A stretch of 40,443 nt of DNA from Lentisphaerota bacterium (GCA_015061545.1 SUWJ01000019.1:1-40443); one strand, 5' to 3'. Counted from the first letter of the stretch, positions 6,576 to 14,982 are shown. Made by a program: numbers and translations. Notes: generated from the letters alone by a model not told the origin.

Positions 6576-6843
6576 TTTCATGGCACACAGTGCCGCTTCA
6601 TGCAGCGTCAGCTGCGCTTCATGCAGCGTCAGCTGCGCTTCATACGGCGAAGCCGTGCTTCATAAAACGCCTTTTCAGACTTGGCACGGCGTAGCCCGCA
6701 GGGCGAAGACGGCTGAAGCATTTGCTTTCGCAAATATGAAGCAGCTCCCGTCTTCATTTCATTACGCCGCGGCAAGCCATTTCATTCCGCTATGAAGCAT
6801 TTGCTTTCGCAAATATGAAGCACAAGCGTCTGAAGCCGCTTGT
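6575..6843. repeat. Array of small hairpins separated by GCTTCAT / ATGAAGC
   Basis: No gene is supported in 6528-7120. Instead, short perfect hairpins alternate with a 7-nt motif. The stems are GGCAC-ACA-GTGCC (6582-6594), GCAGC-GTCA-GCTGC twice (6602-6615, 6623-6636), ACGGC-GAA-GCCGT (6644-6656) and GCCC-GCA-GGGC (6694-6704). They continue with ATTTGC-TTTC-GCAAAT twice (6720-6735, 6799-6814) and a 7-bp stem ACAAGCG/CGCTTGT (6822-6843). GCTTCAT stands at 6595, 6616, 6637 and 6657, and its complement ATGAAGC at 6736, 6792 and 6815. The left-hand motifs can therefore pair with the right-hand ones and draw the whole block into a branched palindrome. A longer stem GAAGACGG/CCGTCTTC (6705-6712 with 6748-6755) encloses one hairpin. 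Confidence 0.85.
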
Positions 6844-6877
6844 ATTATAAGGTGTTTTTTAGAATTTGCCCAAATTT

Positions 6878-6911
6878 TGGGCAAAAAAACATGAAGCCTG
6901 AAAAGGCTTCG
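6878..6911. repeat. 34-bp direct repeat, copy B
   Basis: Identical to 6542-6575. Its leading TGGGC is part of a stem TTTGCCCA (6865-6872) / TGGGCAAA (6878-6885), which parallels the hairpin before copy A. More array-like sequence follows: ACTTTG...CAAAGT near 6939-6959 and a further GCTTCAT at 6960-6966. Confidence 0.9.
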
Positions 6912-7003
6912 CTTCGTGCCGTGCAAGCGGTGATTCATACTTTGCGCCAAGCACAAAGTGCTTCATACGGACGGAAAAAACGTCTAAGCCAGTGTGTTAT
7001 AAT

Positions 7004-7031
7004 TTGCTATTGGCTTTTCTCATGCTATCTT
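7004..7031 (+). promoter_or_regulatory. Putative promoter of the nitroreductase gene
   Basis: TTGCTA (7004-7009) and TATCTT (7026-7031) have a 16-nt spacer, the same spacing and -10 as the tRNA-Arg promoter. A TATAAT also occurs at 6998-7003. The leader to the ATG at 7121 would be about 80 nt. Confidence 0.4.
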
Positions 7032-7120
7032 ATAACATTTTCAGGCTCGCGGTCTGAAACATAAGTTGACTTTTAGCCATCTTAATAATTCAATACCACC
7101 AACTGCAAGGAGATTTATTT

Positions 7121-7675
7121 ATGGATTTTCTGGAAAACATGCAACAACGCCGCAGCTGTCGCTCCTTCGATCCTGCCCTGCCCGTTTCCCGTGAAGAATT
7201 GCTCAAGATCGTTGAAGCAGGTCGTTTAACCCCCAGCGGCTGCAACAGTCAGCCCTGGAAATTCATCGTAGTTGACTCCGCCGAAGCCAAAGAAAAACTC
7301 TGCGACGCCATCGTGTTGGAAAACGGCTCTACCGGCGCACCGTGGCGGCATCAGGTGGCAGCGTTTATCATTTTAGTTGAACAGCCCGCCAAAGTCATGC
7401 AATGCGTTGCCGACTACTATCAGACCACTCAGCGTTTTGCCCAGGGCGATGTGGGCGCTGCTTGTATGAATATGTGCCACGAAGCATTTTCCCTCGGTCT
7501 TGACACCTGCATAATCGGCATGAGCGATCAAACTAAAATGGAAAAATATTTCAACATTCCTCAGGGGCGGGAAGTACGCATGGTGCTAGCAATCGGTCAC
7601 GCTGCCAACAATCCGCCGATGAATAAAGTCCGTAAAGCGCTTGACGAAGTTTGCTCGTTCAACAGCTGGGATTGA
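7121..7675 (+). CDS. Nitroreductase-family flavoprotein
   Basis: The 184-residue protein begins MDFLENMQQRRSCRSFDP, the family's FMN-binding RRSxRxF motif, followed by LLKIVEAGRLTPSGCNSQPWKFIVV, which lines the flavin site. The C-terminal half has the second flavin/dimer segment (NMCHEAFSLGLDTCIIGM) and VRMVLAIGHA. Such homodimeric enzymes bind FMN and use NAD(P)H to reduce nitro compounds, quinones or other acceptors; the natural substrate is not readable from sequence. AAGGAG lies 8 nt before the ATG. The gene stands alone between the hairpin array and a convergent gene whose terminator lies at 7721-7760. Confidence 0.93.
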   Translation: MDFLENMQQRRSCRSFDPALPVSREELLKIVEAGRLTPSGCNSQPWKFIVVDSAEAKEKLCDAIVLENGSTGAPWRHQVAAFIILVEQPAKVMQCVADYYQTTQRFAQGDVGAACMNMCHEAFSLGLDTCIIGMSDQTKMEKYFNIPQGREVRMVLAIGHAANNPPMNKVRKALDEVCSFNSWD

Positions 7676-7720
7676 TTTGCTCGCTTATTTGCCCGTCAGA
7701 TGATCCTGCGGTAATGCAAT

Positions 7721-7760
7721 AAAAAACGGCAGCTTTTGCGTTTGGTGCAACTGCTGCCGT
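7721..7760 (-). terminator. Rho-independent terminator of the 998-residue enzyme gene
   Basis: ACGGCAGC (7726-7733) and GCTGCCGT (7753-7760) form an 8-bp stem extended inside by TTGC/GCAA. On the minus strand six T (7726-7721) follow. It begins about 18 nt after the gene's stop. Confidence 0.85.
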
Positions 7761-7778
7761 AAAACTTACTCTTGATTA

Positions 7779-10775
7779 TCAGTCAAGTTTTCTTAAATTC
7801 AAAGTTTTATCTTTCCAGCTGGCAATAAAGTTTTTGCCGACATACCAGATCGTATCATATCCCGCAGCACGCGCTTCTTCTGTAGCGATCAGCTTCCAGA
7901 TTTCCTCGCGGGTTTCAGCGGTATAGATCTTGCTGTCAACGATCACTATTGCCCCGGTATCGGCTTTGAGTGCGGGAAATTTGCCGTAAGCGGCTTCCAG
8001 TTCGGCACGTTTTTCTGCGCTGATAAGCGACGGAGCGGGAATGACCAGTACGCTCCAGCGTTCAGGAGCCGATAAAACATCGTTCAGCACGCAGAACGCC
8101 ACGCTTCGGCCCGAGCGCATAAGTGTATCGCGGGTATAGCTGACCATATGTCCCCATTTCTTTTCCTCAAAACCGCTGTCTGCAGCCTTTGTCCAGCTCA
8201 TCGGATCGATCGCCAGCACCACCTGCCCTGCTGCGCCGATTTCTGCGGGCAGCAAATCCTGATATTCCCGATTATTAGCAGCAATTTGAGCCAGCACTTC
8301 GGGACCGATAAACCAATCAGCGCCTTGTGCCAACGCCAGATAGCGGACGATCGCCCCCTGCGTGGCTGCCAGCAGCATCAGGCGGCTGTCGTTGGCCAGC
8401 GAATCCCGCATCGAAGCAATGGTCATACCCGAACTGTCCGCATCCTGCGGGTTGCGGTAGTTGCGGATGTCATTTTCCAGAATCGAACGTATCCCGTGCA
8501 TAGCTGCACTGGTGGGCGCGTTCATAAAGCCGTGACTGCGATCCAGCGGACGCAAACCGTAGGATGCCGGACTGCTGAGTAAATCCACATAACCGCAGTT
8601 CATCACCCGTTCAAACCCCAGGTGACCGCCGTACAGCATCCGCATAAAGCTGCCGCCGTGTTCCATGGCGTAACCGAAATAGATACCGAAATCGTACTTT
8701 TCGCCGTAAGTATCTTTGAAGAATTTGGCAAATTCGATCAAATTGTCGGCGTGTTGTTCGGCAGTGAAGCGGAAGAAGCGCTCACGCAATTCACCGTAAC
8801 CCGCCTGTTTTTTGAACGGCCATTCCAGCGCGGGGTGCGGCAGCTGCATAATATCAGTATAATTATTTTTCTTCTGCCACAAGGTAAATGCTTTTTTGGC
8901 AGGAGCGCTGCAATCGTATTCGCCCACATCTTCGCCCCACAGCTGGAACTCGCCGCCGCGGAAGCCCATTATCAGCATACCCGACAACGCCTTGCCCACC
9001 GGCCGCGCAGCTATGGTATCCATGACCGTTTTCATGCTCTGCTTGATCATATCCACCCAGACCCGCGAGCAGTAACTCTGCTGCGAACCTGCTCCGCCGC
9101 GGGAGGTTCTGAAAGTTTCATTCGGGTATTTGCTTGCCCACCAGCCGGGCACATCCACCCGCAGTCTTATATAGATACCAGCATTGGGATTCCCTGCCAG
9201 AATCTGCATCATCGTCTGTTCGGCGGTGCTTATATCAATGGAGCCATCCTGCCGGTAAACCCCGCTGGGCAAAACAATTTCATAAACGTTGCCGCCGGTT
9301 TGCGGCCATTTGAGAAAGCTGTCCACACACGGCGTGAATGTGGCGTAGTTGAACGGGAACTGCGTCCCCGTGGGCGTGGTCATGCGGTTGGTGCCGTCGT
9401 ATCTGCCGTATTTGCAGCCGGGTTCACCAATAACTTCCGCCCCCTGCTGCACAGTTATAGTTTGCACCTTGCCTTCGGGAGCGATGGCACAATTCATGCC
9501 TTCCAGCTTCCAGGTATATTTGCCCGGCATTGCCCAGGGCGATATAACCAGATCCACGTAAACTGTTTTATTGAGTTTGCGCACATGAGGTTTGACATAA
9601 GCACTCAATGCTACAGGCCGCTGTTTGCTGTCGTAAAACGTAAAAGTAAGCTCTTTGAGATCCTTTTCGGGAATCAATCCCTGGGGATCATTGAAATCAA
9701 TGGTAAAGATTTCGCCCTGCTTGACATTGTTGATATAACGGCTGACGGGAACGCGGATCACTTCCGGAGGAGTCATCTGTTTGAACGGGATTTTGCCCCA
9801 CGGATTGACCGGAACCTTGCCGAGCATTTCCCGCTGATCGTTGCGTTTGACTTTATCTATATAAAGATCCCATGTTGCATCGGAAAGCAATTCAACGGTA
9901 CTGCCGTCTTTGCACCAGATCTGCCCCTGCAGAATAATTCCGCCTTTGCCGTCGTGATTTTCGCCGGCCAGTTCAATGCGGTTTTTGCCTTGCTTGAGGT
10001 AGGAACTTATATCCCAGAGCTCCACATCCTGCCAGTCACCATCGCCGCCGACCAGCTGACGGTTGACATAAAGTTTGTAGCCGTTATCGCCGGTTACCTG
10101 CACCAGCGCGGCTTCAACCGGAGATTTCAACGTGATCTCTTTAACAATGCTGGCGTTGTAAATATTGCTCAGATCCTTGACCCAGATCCACTCCGCTGCC
10201 CATTGGTTGCGGGCGGCTTTGGCAGATTTTTTGGCAGCCTGAACTCCGCTGCGCGGAGGCAGCTGGTCCACCGACCATTTGCCCTTGTAGATCGCAGGCT
10301 CGGTAAATTCCACCGACCCGATATTATTGATCGACAAACCGAAGCGCTGTCTGACCGAACCGGCAGGCACCGTAAAATGCTTGACCATACGCTGACCGCG
10401 CAAGATACCCGCCGGATAGCGTTCCATGGAAATCATCTGCGGATTTCCGGCAGCATCAAAGCTGTAAGTTTCGGTCCCGATTGCCTCCGTATCGCAGCGG
10501 CCGTCCGCCAGCAGGTCAATAGTGTACTCCCCGGGCGGCAGCGTCAGCCAATAGCGGTAGTTGGCATAGCCTTGAGTCGTTGTTACCATGCGGAAAGTGT
10601 TTTTCTGCGGATCGGTACTGAATTTCACCGTACAAGCTGCATTGCGTTCAGCGTGCCAGTATTTTTCGGAATTATCTACTGATACATTGGATTTGGGCAG
10701 CAAATTCTCCATTGCCGCAACTGTAAATACTGATATCAGCAGCATTATTGCTGTAACTGCGTTCTTGAATACCAT
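7779..10775 (-). CDS. Secreted GH42-like glycoside hydrolase (998 residues)
   Basis: The protein opens with a signal peptide (about 1-21, KNAVTAIMLLISVFTVAAM). A beta-rich region follows, then a galactose-binding-type jelly roll (about 190-310: AAEWIWVKDLSNIYNASIV, KLYVNRQLVGG, LKQGKNRIELAGEN) of the kind seen in rhamnosidases and GH2 enzymes. A TIM-barrel-like part spans about 475-790. Its strands include MLIMGFRGGEFQLWGED (E609 as candidate acid) and ILENDIRNY (E767 as candidate nucleophile), reminiscent of GH42-type beta-galactosidases. A Rossmann-like C-terminal part (LVIPAPSLISAEKRAELEAAYG) matches the trimerisation domain of GH42. AAAGGAG precedes the ATG. The substrate is unknown. The GH42 relationship is inference from motifs; the exact family needs a profile search. 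Confidence 0.75.
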   Translation of the reverse strand: MVFKNAVTAIMLLISVFTVAAMENLLPKSNVSVDNSEKYWHAERNAACTVKFSTDPQKNTFRMVTTTQGYANYRYWLTLPPGEYTIDLLADGRCDTEAIGTETYSFDAAGNPQMISMERYPAGILRGQRMVKHFTVPAGSVRQRFGLSINNIGSVEFTEPAIYKGKWSVDQLPPRSGVQAAKKSAKAARNQWAAEWIWVKDLSNIYNASIVKEITLKSPVEAALVQVTGDNGYKLYVNRQLVGGDGDWQDVELWDISSYLKQGKNRIELAGENHDGKGGIILQGQIWCKDGSTVELLSDATWDLYIDKVKRNDQREMLGKVPVNPWGKIPFKQMTPPEVIRVPVSRYINNVKQGEIFTIDFNDPQGLIPEKDLKELTFTFYDSKQRPVALSAYVKPHVRKLNKTVYVDLVISPWAMPGKYTWKLEGMNCAIAPEGKVQTITVQQGAEVIGEPGCKYGRYDGTNRMTTPTGTQFPFNYATFTPCVDSFLKWPQTGGNVYEIVLPSGVYRQDGSIDISTAEQTMMQILAGNPNAGIYIRLRVDVPGWWASKYPNETFRTSRGGAGSQQSYCSRVWVDMIKQSMKTVMDTIAARPVGKALSGMLIMGFRGGEFQLWGEDVGEYDCSAPAKKAFTLWQKKNNYTDIMQLPHPALEWPFKKQAGYGELRERFFRFTAEQHADNLIEFAKFFKDTYGEKYDFGIYFGYAMEHGGSFMRMLYGGHLGFERVMNCGYVDLLSSPASYGLRPLDRSHGFMNAPTSAAMHGIRSILENDIRNYRNPQDADSSGMTIASMRDSLANDSRLMLLAATQGAIVRYLALAQGADWFIGPEVLAQIAANNREYQDLLPAEIGAAGQVVLAIDPMSWTKAADSGFEEKKWGHMVSYTRDTLMRSGRSVAFCVLNDVLSAPERWSVLVIPAPSLISAEKRAELEAAYGKFPALKADTGAIVIVDSKIYTAETREEIWKLIATEEARAAGYDTIWYVGKNFIASWKDKTLNLRKLD

Positions 10776-10794
10776 TCAAAGCTCCTTTCTATAA

Positions 10795-10822
10795 ATTATG
10801 CACATTGGTAAAATCTCTGCAA
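10795..10822 (-). promoter_or_regulatory. Possible promoter of the GH42-like gene
   Basis: On the minus strand TTGCAG (10822-10817) and CATAAT (10800-10795) have a 16-nt spacer. The start would fall close to the ribosome-binding site, giving a very short leader, so the call is tentative. Confidence 0.3.
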
Positions 10823-10871
10823 AAAAATTGTCATAACCTGTGCCGAAGCGTTGTGGTTATGACAATTTTTT
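10822..10871 (-). terminator. Strong hairpin terminator after the CBM9-like lipoprotein gene
   Basis: A 17-bp perfect stem (10822-10838 with 10855-10871) carries A-runs on one side and T-runs on the other, core ATTGTCATAACC/GGTTATGACAAT, with a 16-nt loop. It separates the lipoprotein gene from the GH42-like gene on the same strand. Confidence 0.85.
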
Positions 10872-10896
10872 CATTTAATAATTTTCCATCGGATAA

Positions 10897-11688
10897 TCAC
10901 TTGAAAATTACCGGCGCGTAGTATTCGCGGTTGTGGAATCCGCCCTGAATCGGCAGCTTGGGATAACTGGAAAGCTGCATCTTGTAAATATTCGCCGAGT
11001 GATTGTAACGCGCGATCTGCACCTTCCAGCTCTGACCGGGTTCAAACTTGACTCCGTGCTTGGTGAATTCGGTAAGCGGGATCGCCACTTCCGTGATCCA
11101 GCCGGTATCGGAATCATCCTGCTTATTGAGCGTGCCCTGCACCGTGGAAGCGACCTTCATTTCCTTATTGAGCGGATACTCAAAAGTCTTGTTCAGCGAA
11201 AGCAAGCCGCCGCTCAAATACCAATAACTGGTCTTGTAATTGTTCGGCGTGGCATAAAATTCCCAATACTGCAAACCTTCGGTCGGCCAGAAAAACATTT
11301 CCAGCGTATCGGCGTTACGGAAATGATATTCCTGATCCTGCTCCACATAGGAAAGCACATCCTGATCTTCCAGCGAGGCGGCAATGTAAACATACTTATC
11401 GTCGTAAGCCATCTGCACATAGCCTTCGTTATGAATACTTTCGCGCATACGTTTGGCTTCTTTTTCGGGGCTGAGCGAAGAGTTATCCAAATAGACCATT
11501 TCGTGTTTGGGCGCGGTCTGCCAGATTGCATCATCCAGCTTGCCGTCGATCTTTACAGCCTTGTCGGTCTTGCAAACCGTGATCGGGTCATTGTAATTGC
11601 CGTCGGCAATATCCGAAGGTTTGTCGCAAATACCGCAGCAGCCGCTCAGAATCACAGCAGCAGCACATCCGAAAAAGAGATTTTTCAT
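10897..11688 (-). CDS. Lipoprotein with a CBM9-like carbohydrate-binding domain
   Basis: The 263-residue protein has a lipoprotein signal peptide (FFGCAAAVILSGC, acylated Cys near residue 17). One domain from about 38 to the end starts with AVKIDGKLDDAIWQTAP, the hallmark opening of the family 9 carbohydrate-binding / DOMON-like fold. Further family traits are YVQMAYDDKYVYIAASLEDQDV, the TLEMFFWPT strand and GWITEVAIPLTEF. It is probably anchored in a membrane facing the periplasm or cell surface and holds a glycan for neighbouring hydrolases; its ligand is unknown. AAGGA precedes the ATG at normal spacing. Strong terminators isolate it from the GH42-like gene downstream, so it is its own transcript. 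Confidence 0.8.
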   Translation of the reverse strand: MKNLFFGCAAAVILSGCCGICDKPSDIADGNYNDPITVCKTDKAVKIDGKLDDAIWQTAPKHEMVYLDNSSLSPEKEAKRMRESIHNEGYVQMAYDDKYVYIAASLEDQDVLSYVEQDQEYHFRNADTLEMFFWPTEGLQYWEFYATPNNYKTSYWYLSGGLLSLNKTFEYPLNKEMKVASTVQGTLNKQDDSDTGWITEVAIPLTEFTKHGVKFEPGQSWKVQIARYNHSANIYKMQLSSYPKLPIQGGFHNREYYAPVIFK

Positions 11689-11786
11689 TTTTTCTTTCCT
11701 TTGTTGATTTTATATCGGTTAAAATAACTGTTGGTTTCAATTCCATTCTTTAATGCGATTTTGCCTGCACGTCAGATGCAAAAACA

Positions 11787-12560
11787 TCAACGCATCGAAC
11801 TCATCCGCGCCCGAACCTGCGCGCGGGTGGGGTTCAGCTCTGGATTGTGTTCCGTCAAAGTCAGGTAATTGCGGTAAAGTTTGACTGCCACATTCCGATT
11901 CTGCACATAATGATCCAGAAACAGCGCCAGATTCAGCACGATCGCCGGATTATGCGGCGCAGATTTATGCGCGTTGCGCAACGCGTTGTATGCCAAAGTA
12001 ATATTCTGGCGGTCGCGGTCGCGCCGATCAAGGTAGTATATGGCGATGCGGGTTTGGATCTCCGGCAGGCTTTTCACCCCCGCGGGCAGCTGATTGTAGT
12101 AATCGATCGCATTATCGCTGTTGATCCTGCTGCTGCACAGCCCCAGCAACAACAGAGTGTTGCGATTGCCCGGCCGCAGTTTCAGCGCCCGTTCCAGCAC
12201 CTGCAGCGCCGTTTTTGCCGCCTGATGTTTCATCGCCAGCAAACGGCCGTAAGTGTATTGACACGGAAAATCTTCCGGAGCCTTTTCCGCCGCCTGACGC
12301 GCCGATTCCAACGCCACATCCATTCTGCCCAGATGTTCCGCAGCCAACGCGCGCAGCAGCAAAGCGTAAGGCTCTTCGGGATTGCGTTTCAACACTTCCA
12401 TTGCCAGCTTTTCGCAATCCTGCCATTTGCCCTGCTGACCGCAGGTGACGGCGCGGCTCAGCAGTTGCGGCAGCGTCTCTTTATTCCCGGAACAACCGCC
12501 TGCCAGCAGCAGCGCTGCTCCGCAGAAAATCACCGCAAAGATTTTTCTCCAACAACTCAT
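11787..12560 (-). CDS. TPR-repeat lipoprotein
   Basis: The 257-residue protein carries a lipobox (AALLLAGGC, Cys near 23) and then helical repeats of the tetratricopeptide type. Examples are LLSRAVTCGQQGKWQDCEKLAMEVLKRNPEEPYALLLRALAAEHLGRMDVALESARQAAEKAPEDFPCQYTYGRLLA and ALQVLERALKLRPGNRNTLLLLG, with the W/G/A/P spacing typical of TPRs. Such lipoproteins act as scaffolds for envelope complexes, but nothing here names the partner. It sits between the CBM9-like lipoprotein (98-nt gap) and the rhamnosidase-type gene on the same strand. The final residues (ARMSSMR) show no special motif. Confidence 0.8.
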   Translation of the reverse strand: MSCWRKIFAVIFCGAALLLAGGCSGNKETLPQLLSRAVTCGQQGKWQDCEKLAMEVLKRNPEEPYALLLRALAAEHLGRMDVALESARQAAEKAPEDFPCQYTYGRLLAMKHQAAKTALQVLERALKLRPGNRNTLLLLGLCSSRINSDNAIDYYNQLPAGVKSLPEIQTRIAIYYLDRRDRDRQNITLAYNALRNAHKSAPHNPAIVLNLALFLDHYVQNRNVAVKLYRNYLTLTEHNPELNPTRAQVRARMSSMR

Positions 12561-12692
12561 TTCTTCAAATTTATCCTCAAACCGATCTACTGCAGAAAAT
12601 ATCCGAATTTTTTACCTTCTCTATACTGTAACAGTTTCTGAATATTTTTCAAATCGGGAAACATTTTTTATTACGATTTTTACCGCAATATT

Positions 12693-14906
12693 TCATTTAA
12701 CAAAATTCAAATCGCATTGTTCTTTCAATTCCACACTTTTCTCCAGCTTGCCGTTATGCTGTACAAACTGAGCGTGCAGAAATCCCCGTACTGTAGGCAC
12801 CACGATTTTTGCCCGCTTGATCGCTCCCGGCTGGGGATCAAAGGTGAACTCTTCCCAGCCCGGTTTGACGGGGCGCAGACCGAACAGCCCGCGGACGATC
12901 TGATTGCCGGGCGCCGATCCCCACGGATGCGCCTTGCTCATATTGGGTTTATCTGCCGAACTCCACGCTTCAAAAGTTGTCGTTGCGTTATTACGGAGCA
13001 TTTCCACCCAGCTGTGAGCTCCATCGGCAAGCATAAGTTCCACCGCCGCAGCACCGCGACGCAGACGGAAAAGCGCTTCCAGCAGAAATTGCGATCCGTA
13101 AACGCTGCAAACCATACCTTTGCGGCAGAGAAAATCTCCGATAAACTCTTTTTCCTGCTCCGGCACCAGATCAAACGCCGCAGCAAACATGGAGCTGTGC
13201 AAACTGTTGTGCGGGCTATTCAGACAATCTTTGTACAGATGTTTGGATTGATCGAAAAGCTCCCGATTGAACGCGGCAAACTGTTCTGCCGCCAGCACCT
13301 TCCATTGGCGGCAGTCGGCATCTTTGCCCAGCAGATTTGCCAGTTCCGCCAGCAGCGTAAGGTCGTAATAAACAAAAGCGTTGGGGACGGCGCAGTATTG
13401 ACCGAATTCGTATTGATCGCGCTGGCTGTCCGGCCAGTCCACGATCACATTCTGCGGAAATTCAGGCACCAGCGCCAGTTTATCCCGCAAGCCGTGCAGC
13501 GAAAAATCTCTGCCCAGCCGTTCGTAAAGCTCCGACAAAAGCTGCAAATCCCCCGATGCCATTACATATTCGTAAACCATTGGGATCACAAATTGCAGCC
13601 ATTCGCAGGGCCAGGTGGGGTGTTCGATCTGGTAAAGCAGTGAACGGCGCGCCATATCCGTATTCCGCTCCACAGCAAGATGGGTCAGCATATTTATATA
13701 GCTGTCCGCTTCGTAAGCGATACGCTCGCGGGAAAGGCAATCCACATAAGAATCAATATTGGTGTATTCGATCGTATTTTTGCAAAGCTGCCAGATTTTT
13801 TCCAGCGTTTCTTCGCTGCAGGAAAATGCGCTTTCCTGACTGTTGAACGGCGTATTGACCGTTACAGCAGCAATATTTTCTGCACTGAGCGCTCCTTCAT
13901 ACCCGCAAATTTCGGCATAACGGAACATACGCAAGCCGAAGTGGGCAAGTTTCTGCCCGCCGGGACGGAATGTCCACACATCCTGATAGCAGTTGAAAGT
14001 CTGCATTATAAACTGCACGCGTTTATCTTCCAGCAATGTTTCACTCAAACGGATCTCCACATCGCCGCCCGCTTCAGGACCGGTCATTTCGATCCCGGCA
14101 AACACCTCGCGCCCGAAATCCACCAGCCAGTTGCCGTTCTTCGTGCGCTCGATCGAAACCGGGCTAATTTGCTTGAATTGATAATTCCCCAGTTCAGGCA
14201 GCTCTATATCGCCAGTAAAAGTACCGTTTTCTTTGCAGTTCATCCAGCTGGAATCATCAAATCCTGCCTGATCCCAGTTATCGGGAAAATTCAATCCGTC
14301 AATATGTTCAGCCCATTCCCCCGGCCCTGCCCCGCCTTTGAAATCCTGCGAAAGATATTGCCGATGCCAGCACACCGGGTTGTACACAGCATTGATATTA
14401 AGCTGTTTCCAGCCGGAATCGGATACGATCTTTTCCTGACTGCCGTCGGCGTAATCCAGCTCCAGAATACAGGCAAAGCCGAGTCTTTCGCCGCGGCTGA
14501 AGACACCCAGCACATTTTCCCCCGTTTGCAACTGATCACTTACATCAAAAGTATGCAAAACATTATTGCCGTCGTTGACCGAACGGAACGGCCCGATCCC
14601 GATGGCTTTGCCGTTGACAAAAATGCGGTATTTAATAAAACTGCCACCCAGCAGCCAGTTGCGGCTGACGGGATTTTCGGGCTTCATCCAACCCTCCCAG
14701 GCAAATGTATGACTGTCGGCAACGATTTTGAGCTGTGCGCCAATGGGTTTTCGGGCAAGATTGAATGATTTGCGGTTAAGGGTATTACCGCAACCGCCGA
14801 TGGCTTGTACTTGTTCAAACACACTATTTTTTACCAACTCGACCATACCGTAAAATCTTTCTGTTAGTTTATTTATCAACGCCATCTTTTTCATTGACGG
14901 CAACAT
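12693..14906 (-). CDS. GH78-type alpha-L-rhamnosidase-like enzyme (cytoplasmic)
   Basis: The 737-residue protein lacks a signal peptide. Residues about 60-240 form the N-terminal jelly roll (SFIKYRIFVNGKAIGIGPFR, GENVLGVFSRGERLGFACILEL). A beta domain with LVDFGREVFAGIEM follows at about 255-350, then an (alpha/alpha)6 barrel from about 360. The active-site loop is DCLSRERIAYEADSY (E394, E399, D401), matching the GH78 RDERxGWxGD motif in altered form. The general-base Glu is E646 in TTTFEAW. A C-terminal beta sandwich (VRGLFGLRPVKPGWEEFTFDP) ends the fold. It probably removes rhamnose or a related sugar from imported oligosaccharides. A strong promoter ends 48 nt before the first ATG, so that ATG is kept, though later Met codons are possible starts. 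Confidence 0.82.
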   Translation of the reverse strand: MLPSMKKMALINKLTERFYGMVELVKNSVFEQVQAIGGCGNTLNRKSFNLARKPIGAQLKIVADSHTFAWEGWMKPENPVSRNWLLGGSFIKYRIFVNGKAIGIGPFRSVNDGNNVLHTFDVSDQLQTGENVLGVFSRGERLGFACILELDYADGSQEKIVSDSGWKQLNINAVYNPVCWHRQYLSQDFKGGAGPGEWAEHIDGLNFPDNWDQAGFDDSSWMNCKENGTFTGDIELPELGNYQFKQISPVSIERTKNGNWLVDFGREVFAGIEMTGPEAGGDVEIRLSETLLEDKRVQFIMQTFNCYQDVWTFRPGGQKLAHFGLRMFRYAEICGYEGALSAENIAAVTVNTPFNSQESAFSCSEETLEKIWQLCKNTIEYTNIDSYVDCLSRERIAYEADSYINMLTHLAVERNTDMARRSLLYQIEHPTWPCEWLQFVIPMVYEYVMASGDLQLLSELYERLGRDFSLHGLRDKLALVPEFPQNVIVDWPDSQRDQYEFGQYCAVPNAFVYYDLTLLAELANLLGKDADCRQWKVLAAEQFAAFNRELFDQSKHLYKDCLNSPHNSLHSSMFAAAFDLVPEQEKEFIGDFLCRKGMVCSVYGSQFLLEALFRLRRGAAAVELMLADGAHSWVEMLRNNATTTFEAWSSADKPNMSKAHPWGSAPGNQIVRGLFGLRPVKPGWEEFTFDPQPGAIKRAKIVVPTVRGFLHAQFVQHNGKLEKSVELKEQCDLNFVK

Positions 14907-14953
14907 TGCTGTAAAATCATCTGCAACAATTCAGAAATCTGATTAATCAAGTA

Positions 14954-14982
14954 AACTTACTATGCAAACAGCAATTTGTCAA
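14954..14982 (-). promoter_or_regulatory. Sigma70 promoter of the 737-residue GH78-type gene
   Basis: On the minus strand a perfect TTGACA (14982-14977) and TAAGTT (14959-14954) are spaced by 17 nt. Transcription would start near 14947, about 40 nt before the ATG. Confidence 0.6.

Noticed and set aside
6528-6911. CRISPR array
   Set aside because: The constant element is only 7 nt, the variable elements are themselves palindromes, and no cas genes are near.
6580-7064. Open frames in the hairpin array on both strands (for example 6580-6795 and 6840-7064 on plus, 6762-6956 on minus)
   Set aside because: They are made of repeated low-complexity residues (Ser/Cys/Ala) generated by the hairpin repeats, lack ribosome-binding sites and resemble no protein.
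8622-10682. A 686-codon plus-strand frame opposite the GH42-like gene
   Set aside because: It is the antisense shadow of a gene with signal peptide, domains and ribosome site; the translation has no domain signature and is rich in His, Phe and Arg as expected for a reversed frame.
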